Positions 13,179 through 18,988 of a DNA stretch of 18,996 bases are shown piece after piece. Each line of letters begins with the position of its first letter. Position 1 is the stretch's first letter. The notes under the pieces were generated by a model, which was given only the letters and a program-made list of their open reading frames with translations, did not search any database and was not told the origin of the DNA. The DNA is from Microcaldota archaeon (GTDB lineage: Archaea > Micrarchaeota > Micrarchaeia > Anstonellales > Bilamarchaeaceae). The stretch covers positions 1-18,996 of the forward strand of contig DAOVFD010000004.1 of the NCBI GenBank assembly GCA_030668565.1, given 5' to 3'. A program made the position numbers and the translations under genes.

Positions 13179-13829
13179 ATGATAGTTCTGAACCTGAAAA
13201 CATATAAGGAAACTATAGAGAAGGCACTGTTTCTCATAGATGTAACAAGCGAGGTTGTGGCAGAGACCGGTGTAAGAGTAGTAGTCTGTCCCCCGTCCGT
13301 TTACCTGAAAGATTCAGTTGAGAGATTTTCAGACGTTTTTGCACAGTACGTTGACTCGGATCCCCCGGGAGCATACACCGGTTCCCTTCCGGCTGAGATG
13401 CTTAAATTCCTGAATGTAAAAGGTTCGCTTGTCAACCATTCTGAAAAAAGAATCGGGATGGAGAATGTAAAAAAGGCAGTGGACAGTTTGCATTCAGTCG
13501 GTCTTGAAAGCATAGTTTGCGCTGAGAATCCTGTCGAAGCTGCGGAAATAGCAGCATTATCACCTTTATATGTTGCAATAGAACCCCCCGAATTAATAGG
13601 AAGCGGAAAAAGCGTATCAACAACAAAACCGGAGATAATAACCGATACGGTAAACAAAATGAAAAATTCGAATGCAAAAGTCGGCGTGCTTTGCGGTGCG
13701 GGGGTAAGCAATAAACAGGATGTCAAAAAGGCACTGGAGCTTGGAACGGATGGTGTACTTCTTGCAAGTGCTTTTGTAAAGGCAAAAGACCCCAAGGCAT
13801 TTCTACAGGAGCTCGCCTCGGTTTTATGA
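13179..13829 (+). CDS. tpiA: Triosephosphate isomerase
   Basis: Interconverts dihydroxyacetone phosphate and glyceraldehyde 3-phosphate. The 216-aa chain matches the short archaeal form (about 220-230 aa; bacterial forms are about 250). Catalytic residues are visible: N5 and K7 in VLNLKTY, H87 in LVNHSEKR, E135 in VAIEPPELIG, and the phosphate-binding LCGAGVS. The start is the ATG at 13179, with an AGAGGT ribosome site; the longer in-frame reading from 13098 would run back through tRNA-Gln and is rejected. It lies between two tRNA genes on the same strand and may be co-transcribed with tRNA-Gln. Confidence 0.95.
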   Translation: MIVLNLKTYKETIEKALFLIDVTSEVVAETGVRVVVCPPSVYLKDSVERFSDVFAQYVDSDPPGAYTGSLPAEMLKFLNVKGSLVNHSEKRIGMENVKKAVDSLHSVGLESIVCAENPVEAAEIAALSPLYVAIEPPELIGSGKSVSTTKPEIITDTVNKMKNSNAKVGVLCGAGVSNKQDVKKALELGTDGVLLASAFVKAKDPKAFLQELASVL

Positions 13830-13831
13830 AG

Positions 13832-13841
13832 TTTTTAAAAA
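13832..13841 (+). promoter_or_regulatory. TATA-like box of tRNA-Gly
   Basis: TTTTTAAAAA is centred about 31 bp before the first base of tRNA-Gly, the same spacing as for tRNA-Gln and tRNA-Ala. It starts just after the tpiA stop. Confidence 0.55.
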
Positions 13842-13866
13842 TGATTTGAACGAAAAATTATTCCAC

Positions 13867-13937
13867 GCGATCGTAGTCTAGTGGTAGGATTTTGGCCTTC
13901 CAAGCCAACGACCCGGGTTCGAATCCCGGCGATCGCA
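13867..13937 (+). tRNA. tRNA-Gly(TCC), no intron
   Basis: 71 nt. Acceptor GCGATCG/CGATCGC with discriminator A13937; D arm GTCTAGTGGTAGGAT; anticodon stem TTGGC/GCCAA around loop CTTCCAA (anticodon TCC); T arm CCGGG-TTCGAAT-CCCGG read from the GGGTTCGAATCCC core. It is the only tRNA in the window with no insertion inside the gene, but its 3' end is duplicated 42 bp downstream. Confidence 0.96.
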
Positions 13938-13989
13938 ATTTCCAATTGTGTATTTTGAACGAAGTTCAAACAAATCGCAATTTCTAATT
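13932..13989. repeat. Duplication of the tRNA-Gly 3' end with a hairpin between copies
   Basis: The last six bases of the tRNA plus ten bases of trailer (ATCGCAATTTCCAATT, 13932-13947) recur at 13974-13989 with one mismatch, a period of 42 bp. Between the copies lies the hairpin TTTGAAC-GAA-GTTCAAA (13954-13970). The second copy overlaps the last bases of the minus-strand gene ending at 13984. The hairpin may also help end transcription from both sides. Confidence 0.85.
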
Positions 13990-14832
13990 TATGCTGAATT
14001 CGCTTGTATCTATCGGTTCATTACTGAAGAAAGTTACTACTGCGTATTTTCTGTCTCCTGTGTCGATTTCCACCATTCCCGGCATTTCCGGGACTGCGAA
14101 TACTATGTCCGTGGACCTGTCCTCTTTTACGAAAATCCAGTACTCGTCACCTGATGTTGTCTTTACAGCAAGATAAACAAGGTCGAACAATGCGTCTTCC
14201 ATGAGTTGAATATTATCTATCTTTGCATTTACACTGGTATCCCTCTTCTTTTCCATCTCATATATTATCTTTTCTGTTTCCGGAATGTTCATATGGTAAA
14301 GAATTGTTTTGCTCAGTTCAGTCTCAATCCCTGAATAATCAACATCTATCTCCAGTTCGAGTTTTTCCTCCATTTTTTCGATATAAAGTTTGCCCTTTCC
14401 CTCATGTAACGGCACTACCATCTTTCTGTTGGTCTCGCAATCAAGGTCCAAGAATGCAGAATGGAGGTCTCTTAATTCCTTGAGTTCTACTCTGGAAAGT
14501 ACATACTTTCCATATTCTGTTTCAAATATGAATACGGGTATTCCCTGCCCGGTTTTCGGGTTTTTAATCCCGCTAATCTTTTTTGCATCCGTGATTCCTG
14601 CTACGAAGGCTTTGAGATTTATACCGGTATTGTTATATTCAGGATCGCGGCTGTCACCAATCATTTTTTTCAGTTTTTCCGTTTCCTTCGAAACAGGTTT
14701 CATCAGTTTATCATGAACATCCGGAGTTATCATGATTATCGGTAAAGCCTTTAGCAGAGTTTTTTTTGTTGGCTCATGTCTTTTTACACCTAGTGCAGGA
14801 ATTGTAATTCTTTTTTTATCATTCTGTGCCAT
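13984..14832 (-). CDS. Unrecognised protein, second gene of a two-gene unit
   Basis: 282 aa from the ATG at 14832 (MAQNDKKRITIPALGVKRHEP). An upstream ATG at 14922 would add 30 residues that lie wholly in the coding region of the preceding gene, so the shorter form is preferred. No signal peptide or membrane helix. Composition is mixed alpha/beta with a charged, lysine/glutamate-rich middle (about 160-230) and a beta-rich end (DEYWIFVKEDRSTDIVFAVPEMPGMVEIDTGDRKYAVVTFFS). I see no known motif. The ATG lies 17 bases after the stop of the upstream gene and lacks a clear ribosome site. Confidence 0.75.
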   Translation of the reverse strand: MAQNDKKRITIPALGVKRHEPTKKTLLKALPIIMITPDVHDKLMKPVSKETEKLKKMIGDSRDPEYNNTGINLKAFVAGITDAKKISGIKNPKTGQGIPVFIFETEYGKYVLSRVELKELRDLHSAFLDLDCETNRKMVVPLHEGKGKLYIEKMEEKLELEIDVDYSGIETELSKTILYHMNIPETEKIIYEMEKKRDTSVNAKIDNIQLMEDALFDLVYLAVKTTSGDEYWIFVKEDRSTDIVFAVPEMPGMVEIDTGDRKYAVVTFFSNEPIDTSEFSIN

Positions 14833-14848
14833 TTTGGTCGCCAACTGG

Positions 14849-16006
14849 CTATATGCTTCCAAGCTTTTTAAGCATTGCCAAAGCCTTTTTTCTTTTTTCC
14901 TCATCATACCTGTTTTCATCATTCACCATATCATTGAAATCAGGTATTGCCACATCCCTAATTTTCTTTTTTGCTTTATTAAAAAATCTGAGCGAATAAA
15001 GTATTTCTCCAGCATCGATATTCGTATCGAAATCGGGGTCTGCCAAAAGGGAATCTGTCGTTGCTACCATGGCTTTGGCTACCCTGTTTGCAAATTCATT
15101 CCCGTCTTTTATGTGTTCTTCCAGTCCCATGGCAACAAGTTCTCTTGTTTTCATACTTTTGTCACATAAAAGCATAGCCAGGGTCACGCTGGTTTCTTTA
15201 TATTCATCAAGGCCATCTGCCGCGTTCATTCTTTTCAGAATGACAGAAACCGCAAGTTTCGCGTCATCTTCATGAGCTCTGCCCTCAAGTATCTTTCTGG
15301 CCACCCTATCGGTGTCTGTCAATTTTGCAAGAACAGAAATAATACATCCCGGTTTTCCATCAAGAGATTTTGCAAATTCCGCTAGTTTTTCCTCAATATC
15401 TCCGTCCGATGGGTATCTCTTGGGGATTGTAGAGTCAAGTGCTTCAAATATTTCTACTTTTTCTTTTTTCGAAATTTCCGAATCAAGTACCATCTGCAAA
15501 GCGTGGTTTTTCAGTTCAACATCGTTTTTCATTCTGAATACTCCTTTACAGACATCTATTTCATTCAGTCTATTTTCAAGAATCATTTCTAATGCGAATT
15601 TTCTTGTTGCAACCGGTCTTCCGTTTCCGTTACCCTCAAACACAAGTTCTTTCAGGCCCTTGCCGATGCTCTCTTTGATTTCTTGAACATCTTTCGGCTC
15701 TGTACTTTCAATCATGATTCTGATCACGTTCCTGGCCTCATCTTCTATGATATCACAATTCTGCAGCATCCTTATGCAATATTCATAATCCCCGTCCATC
15801 TTTTTGTAGAGCCCTCTCTTTTCCCCGTTGGACAGCTTTGACAGTGCTTCAATGAAAGACACTATCTTATCCCCGTCATACTTTGCAGTTTCATAGAGTT
15901 TTTTCGCTGTCCTCAGTTCACTGTTGAAAAAGTTTGAAGCTATTGACCTAAGGCTTCTTTCGGGCTTTTTAGGCTTTTTATGGTCTTCCTTCTGGGTTTT
16001 TTCCAT
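14849..16006 (-). CDS. Unrecognised all-helical protein, HEAT/ARM-like
   Basis: A 385-aa soluble protein, almost entirely amphipathic helices. Short repeating helix pairs such as ATRKFALEMILENRLNE, VELKNHALQMVLDSEIS and DDAKLAVSVILKRMNAADG look like degenerate HEAT/ARM solenoid units; this is a pattern reading, not a homology match. The first 20 residues are lysine/proline rich and probably disordered. It starts with the ATG at 16006, about 26 bp from a TATTTATA-type box, so the transcript is leaderless. It is first in a two-gene unit with the 14832-13984 gene. Confidence 0.78.
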   Translation of the reverse strand: MEKTQKEDHKKPKKPERSLRSIASNFFNSELRTAKKLYETAKYDGDKIVSFIEALSKLSNGEKRGLYKKMDGDYEYCIRMLQNCDIIEDEARNVIRIMIESTEPKDVQEIKESIGKGLKELVFEGNGNGRPVATRKFALEMILENRLNEIDVCKGVFRMKNDVELKNHALQMVLDSEISKKEKVEIFEALDSTIPKRYPSDGDIEEKLAEFAKSLDGKPGCIISVLAKLTDTDRVARKILEGRAHEDDAKLAVSVILKRMNAADGLDEYKETSVTLAMLLCDKSMKTRELVAMGLEEHIKDGNEFANRVAKAMVATTDSLLADPDFDTNIDAGEILYSLRFFNKAKKKIRDVAIPDFNDMVNDENRYDEEKRKKALAMLKKLGSI

Positions 16007-16028
16007 GGTCTATATTACTCATTTAAAG

Positions 16029-16036
16029 TTTATAAA
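16029..16036 (-). promoter_or_regulatory. TATA-like box of the 16006-13984 unit
   Basis: TTTATAAA is centred about 26 bp before the ATG at 16006, the spacing expected for a leaderless archaeal mRNA. Confidence 0.6.
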
Positions 16037-16124
16037 TGTTTCTAAAAGTGGAAAAATAAGTTCATAAGGCGGTTTCATACCACAAATTGCACCATTGAAA
16101 AAATAGAATTAAAGAGACTAAATT

Positions 16125-16868
16125 TCAGCCTCTTCCCTGCTTCCTGAGTGCAACTTCTTTCTCGACAAGCTCGCTGAGAACATTCTGGTGGATATATCTC
16201 CTGCCACCGATTTTCTCATGAGGTATTCTTCCCCTGTCGAGCCTTCTCTCAAAGGCGTTTCTCTTTATTCTTATTCCGCCTTTATGAAGTTCCTTTATTG
16301 CCTCGCTTACAGAATAATAGTTATTGCTTACATGGGTAAGCGCTTCAACAGCTTCCCTCGGGATAAGCCTTCTTGTTCCGAACTTTACTGAAGGAACAGA
16401 GCCCTTCTCAATTCTTCCTATGAATGCCCTGAAGTTTATCTTCGGGTTTGATTTCTTATACTCGTGGTATGCCTCTTTTACGGTATAAAATTCAGCTTTG
16501 GTGTTGCAGATATCATCAAGAACATCCTGTGGTATATATCTCTTTCTTCCAACTTTCACATATGGGATAGTGCCTCTTTCGATTCTTCCTCCAAAAGCCC
16601 TGAAGGAGATAACGACATTCTTTCCCCTCAGATAATCATAGGCAGATTTTACGGAATAAAGTCTATGGCCGTCTTTAAGTTCTTCTTCACCTAACTTCTG
16701 TTTATAGAGGTTTTGTGCGGCTTTGAAAACCGTTGCAAGCGAACCCGAAAGATTCTTCTCAACCCTTGTTCTGTCCTTTCTTATCCGGCCGAGATCGAGG
16801 TTCTTATAGTTACTAACCAGTTCGTCATTCACATCCGTTTCGATTACTATTTTCCTTCCACGAGGCAT
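16125..16868 (-). CDS. Protein with three excisionase/MerR-like HTH repeats
   Basis: 247 aa. Three 51-residue units lie at 70-120, 127-177 and 184-234, an exact 57-residue period. Shared pattern: [YF]Y[ST]V.EA near the start, then F/AF..RI.RG.IP..K.G.RR.IP..V..L. This matches the HTH_17 fold used by phage excisionases and MerR-family proteins, normally present once per chain. The first 60 residues (MPRGRKIVIETDVNDELVSN) are basic and separate, possibly a dimerisation or second DNA-binding part. The start at 16868 has AAGGTGA upstream; a GTG at 16877 in frame is the alternative. A regulator or DNA-architectural protein is likely. No recombinase is nearby. Confidence 0.85.
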   Translation of the reverse strand: MPRGRKIVIETDVNDELVSNYKNLDLGRIRKDRTRVEKNLSGSLATVFKAAQNLYKQKLGEEELKDGHRLYSVKSAYDYLRGKNVVISFRAFGGRIERGTIPYVKVGRKRYIPQDVLDDICNTKAEFYTVKEAYHEYKKSNPKINFRAFIGRIEKGSVPSVKFGTRRLIPREAVEALTHVSNNYYSVSEAIKELHKGGIRIKRNAFERRLDRGRIPHEKIGGRRYIHQNVLSELVEKEVALRKQGRG

Positions 16869-16885
16869 ATATTTCACCTTTTTTC

Positions 16886-16899
16886 GTAATAAATATTAC
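16886..16899. promoter_or_regulatory. Palindrome GTAATA-AA-TATTAC upstream of the triple-HTH gene
   Basis: A perfect 6-bp inverted repeat with a 2-bp spacer, 18-31 bp before the ATG at 16868 and just outside the ribosome site. It is a plausible operator, possibly for autoregulation by the HTH protein, but AT-rich palindromes also arise by chance. A TATA-like run (TTTAAATTATA) lies at about 16938-16948 on the minus strand. Confidence 0.4.
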
Positions 16900-16968
16900 A
16901 TTTTATGAACTTCTGTGTATTATACTATGTTACGTATAATTTAAAAACTTTCTGTTTTCCGCCATATC

Positions 16969-18219
16969 TTATGTTTTACCTTTGAGGTGTTTCACAATAT
17001 AAAACACAATAATTATAAGTATTACCCCAATTACAATGTAAAAAAGTGGTATTTCCTGCTCTACCCCACCATTTTCATGTGGTTCTTCACCGTTTTCAGT
17101 GATATTCTCCTCTGGTTTTTCCACTGTAACGAATCTGCCTGTCTGTAGCGCCTTGTTCCCCTGTTCATCGAGGACCTCTATTCTGAATTCTATTATTTTG
17201 CCAGTCTGAAGTACCGGGAAGTCAGTGGTGAAACTGTCTGCCCCGCTCACATACGTCGTTGCAGTTGCCCATCCGGTCTCGCCTACAATCCTGTAGCTTA
17301 TGGATACCGATTGCGGATTTACCCCGCTGCCGTATTCCCCCGGGTCGGTTATCCTGACTGTCAGCCGCGGTCTGTTGTTCACCATTGTCTGGTCTACTGT
17401 TTCTATGACGGGCGGGTGTATGTCAAAGACGAAGATGATTTCGTTTTCCTCTGCCGGATAGATTGTAATCTCCTTCACAATACCGGCGTGCGTTATCGTT
17501 GCGGTTATTTCATCCCCAAACACTTCATCTGTTTCATAATGCCCGTCTTCAAGCTCGTACGTTTCTCCGAATAATTCCAGAGTAGAATATAATGGACTGC
17601 CCTGGTCATCAATAATATCTATGCTTACTGAATACTGCGGCAACAGAATTTCATAATTGGTATCGTCACTGATAGGTATGACCCCGCTTTGTTTTCCTTT
17701 GAGATAAGATGCCAGATACTCCACATCGCCTGCTTTGGAATAGAATCTCGCCAGACCGTTGGAATCAGCGGTTTTGCTTTCCCCGTTTACCGTTACGGTT
17801 GCATTCTCCACAGGTTTTCCTTCCTGGTTTTTCACATATATGTTAAGTTTGTAGATGTCCAGTGTGAGGTCGACTATGGGGCCATGCTCATCAACAACAA
17901 TGGTTTTTTTTGTTACCGCACCGCCCAAGGTGGCGTTTATGTATATATTGCAGTCTATTTCCCGGGTATTTGTTCCCTGATTGTGAATACTAATGCGAAT
18001 TCTTCCGCTGGAATCCGTTGGGGCGGGTTCTGTAGTGAAATATTGCTCACCGAAAGACGTGCCCCTGTCAAATGTGACCTGCACAAGCGCCCCCTCCACA
18101 GCCCTTATTTTCGAGTCCAGAACCCTGATGTCGAAGGATTCGTAGTAACCTGCACAGTCCTTAGCCATCACTGTTCCTATAAGGGCCAGCAGTATTAATG
18201 TGGTAAACAGGTTCTTCAT
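16969..18219 (-). CDS. Anchored surface protein with Ig-like and carboxypeptidase-regulatory-like repeats
   Basis: 416 aa. A signal peptide (MKNLFTTLILLALIGTVMA) and a C-terminal membrane helix (about 390-411) ending KHLKGKT place it outside the cell. At least two carboxypeptidase-regulatory-like beta modules are visible (VKNQEGKPVENATVTVNG, then DSNGLARF; and IIDDQGSPLYSTLELFG). They are followed by an Ig-like module (about 265-370: DIHPPVIETVDQTMVNNRPRLTVRITDPGEYGSGV to EVLDEQGNK). A glutamate/asparagine-rich stalk joins this to the helix. The role is probably in the cell envelope. The ATG at 18219 is about 26 bp from a shared TATA box, so leaderless. Confidence 0.85.
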   Translation of the reverse strand: MKNLFTTLILLALIGTVMAKDCAGYYESFDIRVLDSKIRAVEGALVQVTFDRGTSFGEQYFTTEPAPTDSSGRIRISIHNQGTNTREIDCNIYINATLGGAVTKKTIVVDEHGPIVDLTLDIYKLNIYVKNQEGKPVENATVTVNGESKTADSNGLARFYSKAGDVEYLASYLKGKQSGVIPISDDTNYEILLPQYSVSIDIIDDQGSPLYSTLELFGETYELEDGHYETDEVFGDEITATITHAGIVKEITIYPAEENEIIFVFDIHPPVIETVDQTMVNNRPRLTVRITDPGEYGSGVNPQSVSISYRIVGETGWATATTYVSGADSFTTDFPVLQTGKIIEFRIEVLDEQGNKALQTGRFVTVEKPEENITENGEEPHENGGVEQEIPLFYIVIGVILIIIVFYIVKHLKGKT

Positions 18220-18241
18220 GGATTAGAATTAATCATTAAGC

Positions 18242-18249
18242 TTTATAAA
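18242..18249. promoter_or_regulatory. Shared TATA box of the surface protein and tRNA-Ala
   Basis: TTTATAAA is centred about 26 bp from the surface-protein ATG (minus) and about 32 bp from the first base of tRNA-Ala (plus). The two genes diverge with only 57 bp between them, so the palindromic box is likely used in both directions. Confidence 0.6.
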
Positions 18250-18291
18250 ACTCCGCCATAAGAAATCAGGTTACATGGGCTCATAGCTCAG

Positions 18292-18375
18292 AACCCTTTT
18301 GACTCAGGTTCTTCGGATGGCAAAAGTGTTTCATCCCCAAAGCCATGAGATATATCTGAGTCGAAGTGTGGGCAA
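18292..18375 (+). other. tRNA-Ala D-loop intron (84 nt, position 15/16)
   Basis: Exon GCTC (5' D-stem strand) pairs with intron GGGC (18370-18373), with bulges AG^A and AA^C. A 10-bp intron helix joins 18298-18307 (TTTGACTCAG) to 18356-18365 (CTGAGTCGAA), one G:U pair. The interior also holds GGATG/CATCC. I checked the interior for C/D-box sRNA signals and found none convincing. Confidence 0.75.
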
Positions 18376-18418
18376 CAGTAGAGCGATCGCCTCGCACGCG
18401 ATAGGCCGGGGGTGCGAT

Positions 18419-18459
18419 TCCTCTGAACTGCGTTCAGAACTGAACGCCGGAGGCGTACA
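18419..18459 (+). other. tRNA-Ala T-loop intron (41 nt, position 59/60)
   Basis: Central helix: exon TGCG with intron CGTA (one G:U); bulges AT^T and CA^T; intron helix CCTC/GAGG. It contains hairpin CTGAAC-TGC-GTTCAG (18423-18437) and a CGCC-GGA-GGCG hairpin. Position, length and hairpin order match the T-loop intron of tRNA-Val. Confidence 0.85.
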
Positions 18460-18463
18460 TCCC

Positions 18464-18598
18464 CCTGAGTCCATTTTTCAGAAGTTTACAGTTTCGTGTC
18501 CTGTGTTTAGACTCAGGAAAAATGGACGGGAAGTGGCACAAAGCCACGACGAGTCCATTTCCCAGTTCAGGTCTCGTGTTTTGGGTTTTGAGTCTCGG
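18464..18598. repeat. Duplicated tRNA-Ala 3' end and inverted repeats
   Basis: The end of the tRNA and its trailer (18467-18481, GAGTCCATTTTTCAG) recur at 18551-18565 with two mismatches, an 84-bp period. The following bases (18482-18517 and 18566-18598) are diverged copies of one another. The stretch also contains an 11-bp inverted repeat (18469-18479 with 18517-18527), an overlapping 8-bp one (18464-18471 with 18510-18517) and a hairpin GTGGC-ACAAA-GCCAC (18532-18546). The 176 bp between tRNA-Ala and the next gene holds no ORF I can support. Confidence 0.75.
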
Positions 18599-18620
18599 TG
18601 AAGCTCGAATAGCAGTCACA

Positions 18621-18628
18621 TTTATATA
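18621..18628 (+). promoter_or_regulatory. TATA-like box of the Mth938-like gene
   Basis: TTTATATA is centred about 26 bp before the ATG at 18650, implying a leaderless transcript. No Shine-Dalgarno is present. Confidence 0.6.
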
Positions 18629-18649
18629 TGGTGTTGATGTGGTTCCGTT

Positions 18650-18988
18650 ATGACCAAGATAAATTCCTCTGCCTACGGATCTATCACAGTAGACGGTAAA
18701 ACATACAGTCACGATGTTTATATCCTTCCATCCGGTAAGGTGGAACAGAGAGAATATGGTCATACCTTTACAAAAGAGCAGGTTGAATATGTATTAAAAG
18801 AAAAACCAGAAGTTCTTGTTATCGGAAAGGGCACATCAGGAATGGCGGCCCTGAGCGATGATGCCAGATCACTTTTGAAAAGGGAAAGAGTAGAGATAAT
18901 AGAGGGAAACACAGCAGATATAACGGACAGATTTAACGAATTCGCTAAAACAAAAATAGCGGCCGCCATAATTCACGTGACCTGTTAA
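18650..18988 (+). CDS. Mth938-like domain protein
   Basis: A 112-aa protein of the small family named after Methanothermobacter MTH938 (also related to the eukaryotic complex I assembly factor NDUFAF3). Family features: an N-terminal beta part beginning YGSITVDGKTYSHDVYILPSGKV, the PEVLVIGKGTSGM segment with the conserved GxGxxG-like turn, and a late EIIEGNTADITDRFNEF region. The C-terminal AAAIIHVTC closes the domain, so the gene is complete. The biochemical role in archaea is unknown. It is probably leaderless and stands alone behind tRNA-Ala. Confidence 0.9.
   Translation: MTKINSSAYGSITVDGKTYSHDVYILPSGKVEQREYGHTFTKEQVEYVLKEKPEVLVIGKGTSGMAALSDDARSLLKRERVEIIEGNTADITDRFNEFAKTKIAAAIIHVTC

Larger units (their letters stand above)
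18277..18473 (+). tRNA. tRNA-Ala(CGC), three exons and two introns
   Basis: Exons 18277-18291, 18376-18418 and 18460-18473 give 72 nt. Acceptor GGGCTCA pairs with TGAGTCC (one G:U), discriminator A18473. Anticodon stem ATCGC/GCGAT, loop CTCGCAC, anticodon CGC (alanine). Variable loop AGGCC. T arm GGGGG-TGCGATT-CCCCC. The acceptor has no G3:U70 pair in the usual place to be taken for granted: position 3 G faces T, which is in fact the G3:U70 alanine identity pair. Odd points: the spliced D loop reads AG-CAGTA, so position 18 is A, and T-loop position 55 is G instead of T. Both partners of the G18-Psi55 elbow contact are therefore changed. It could be a special or decaying tRNA, but all stems pair. 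Confidence 0.88.

Noticed and set aside
13846..13855. TTTGAACGAA before tRNA-Gly as a sixth full hairpin
   Set aside because: Only the left arm is present; there is no GTTCAAA partner, so it is noted as a half-site only.
16125..16877. Excisionase of an integrated element
   Set aside because: The HTH type fits, but there is no integrase, no attachment-site pair around it, and the protein has three such units rather than one.
18292..18375. Possible C/D-box guide RNA inside the tRNA-Ala D-loop intron
   Set aside because: A CTGA is present but no good RTGATGA box or paired C'/D' boxes were found.
18299..18601. 100-aa open frame across tRNA-Ala
   Set aside because: It covers the tRNA exons, introns and trailer repeats and has no ribosome site or recognisable sequence.
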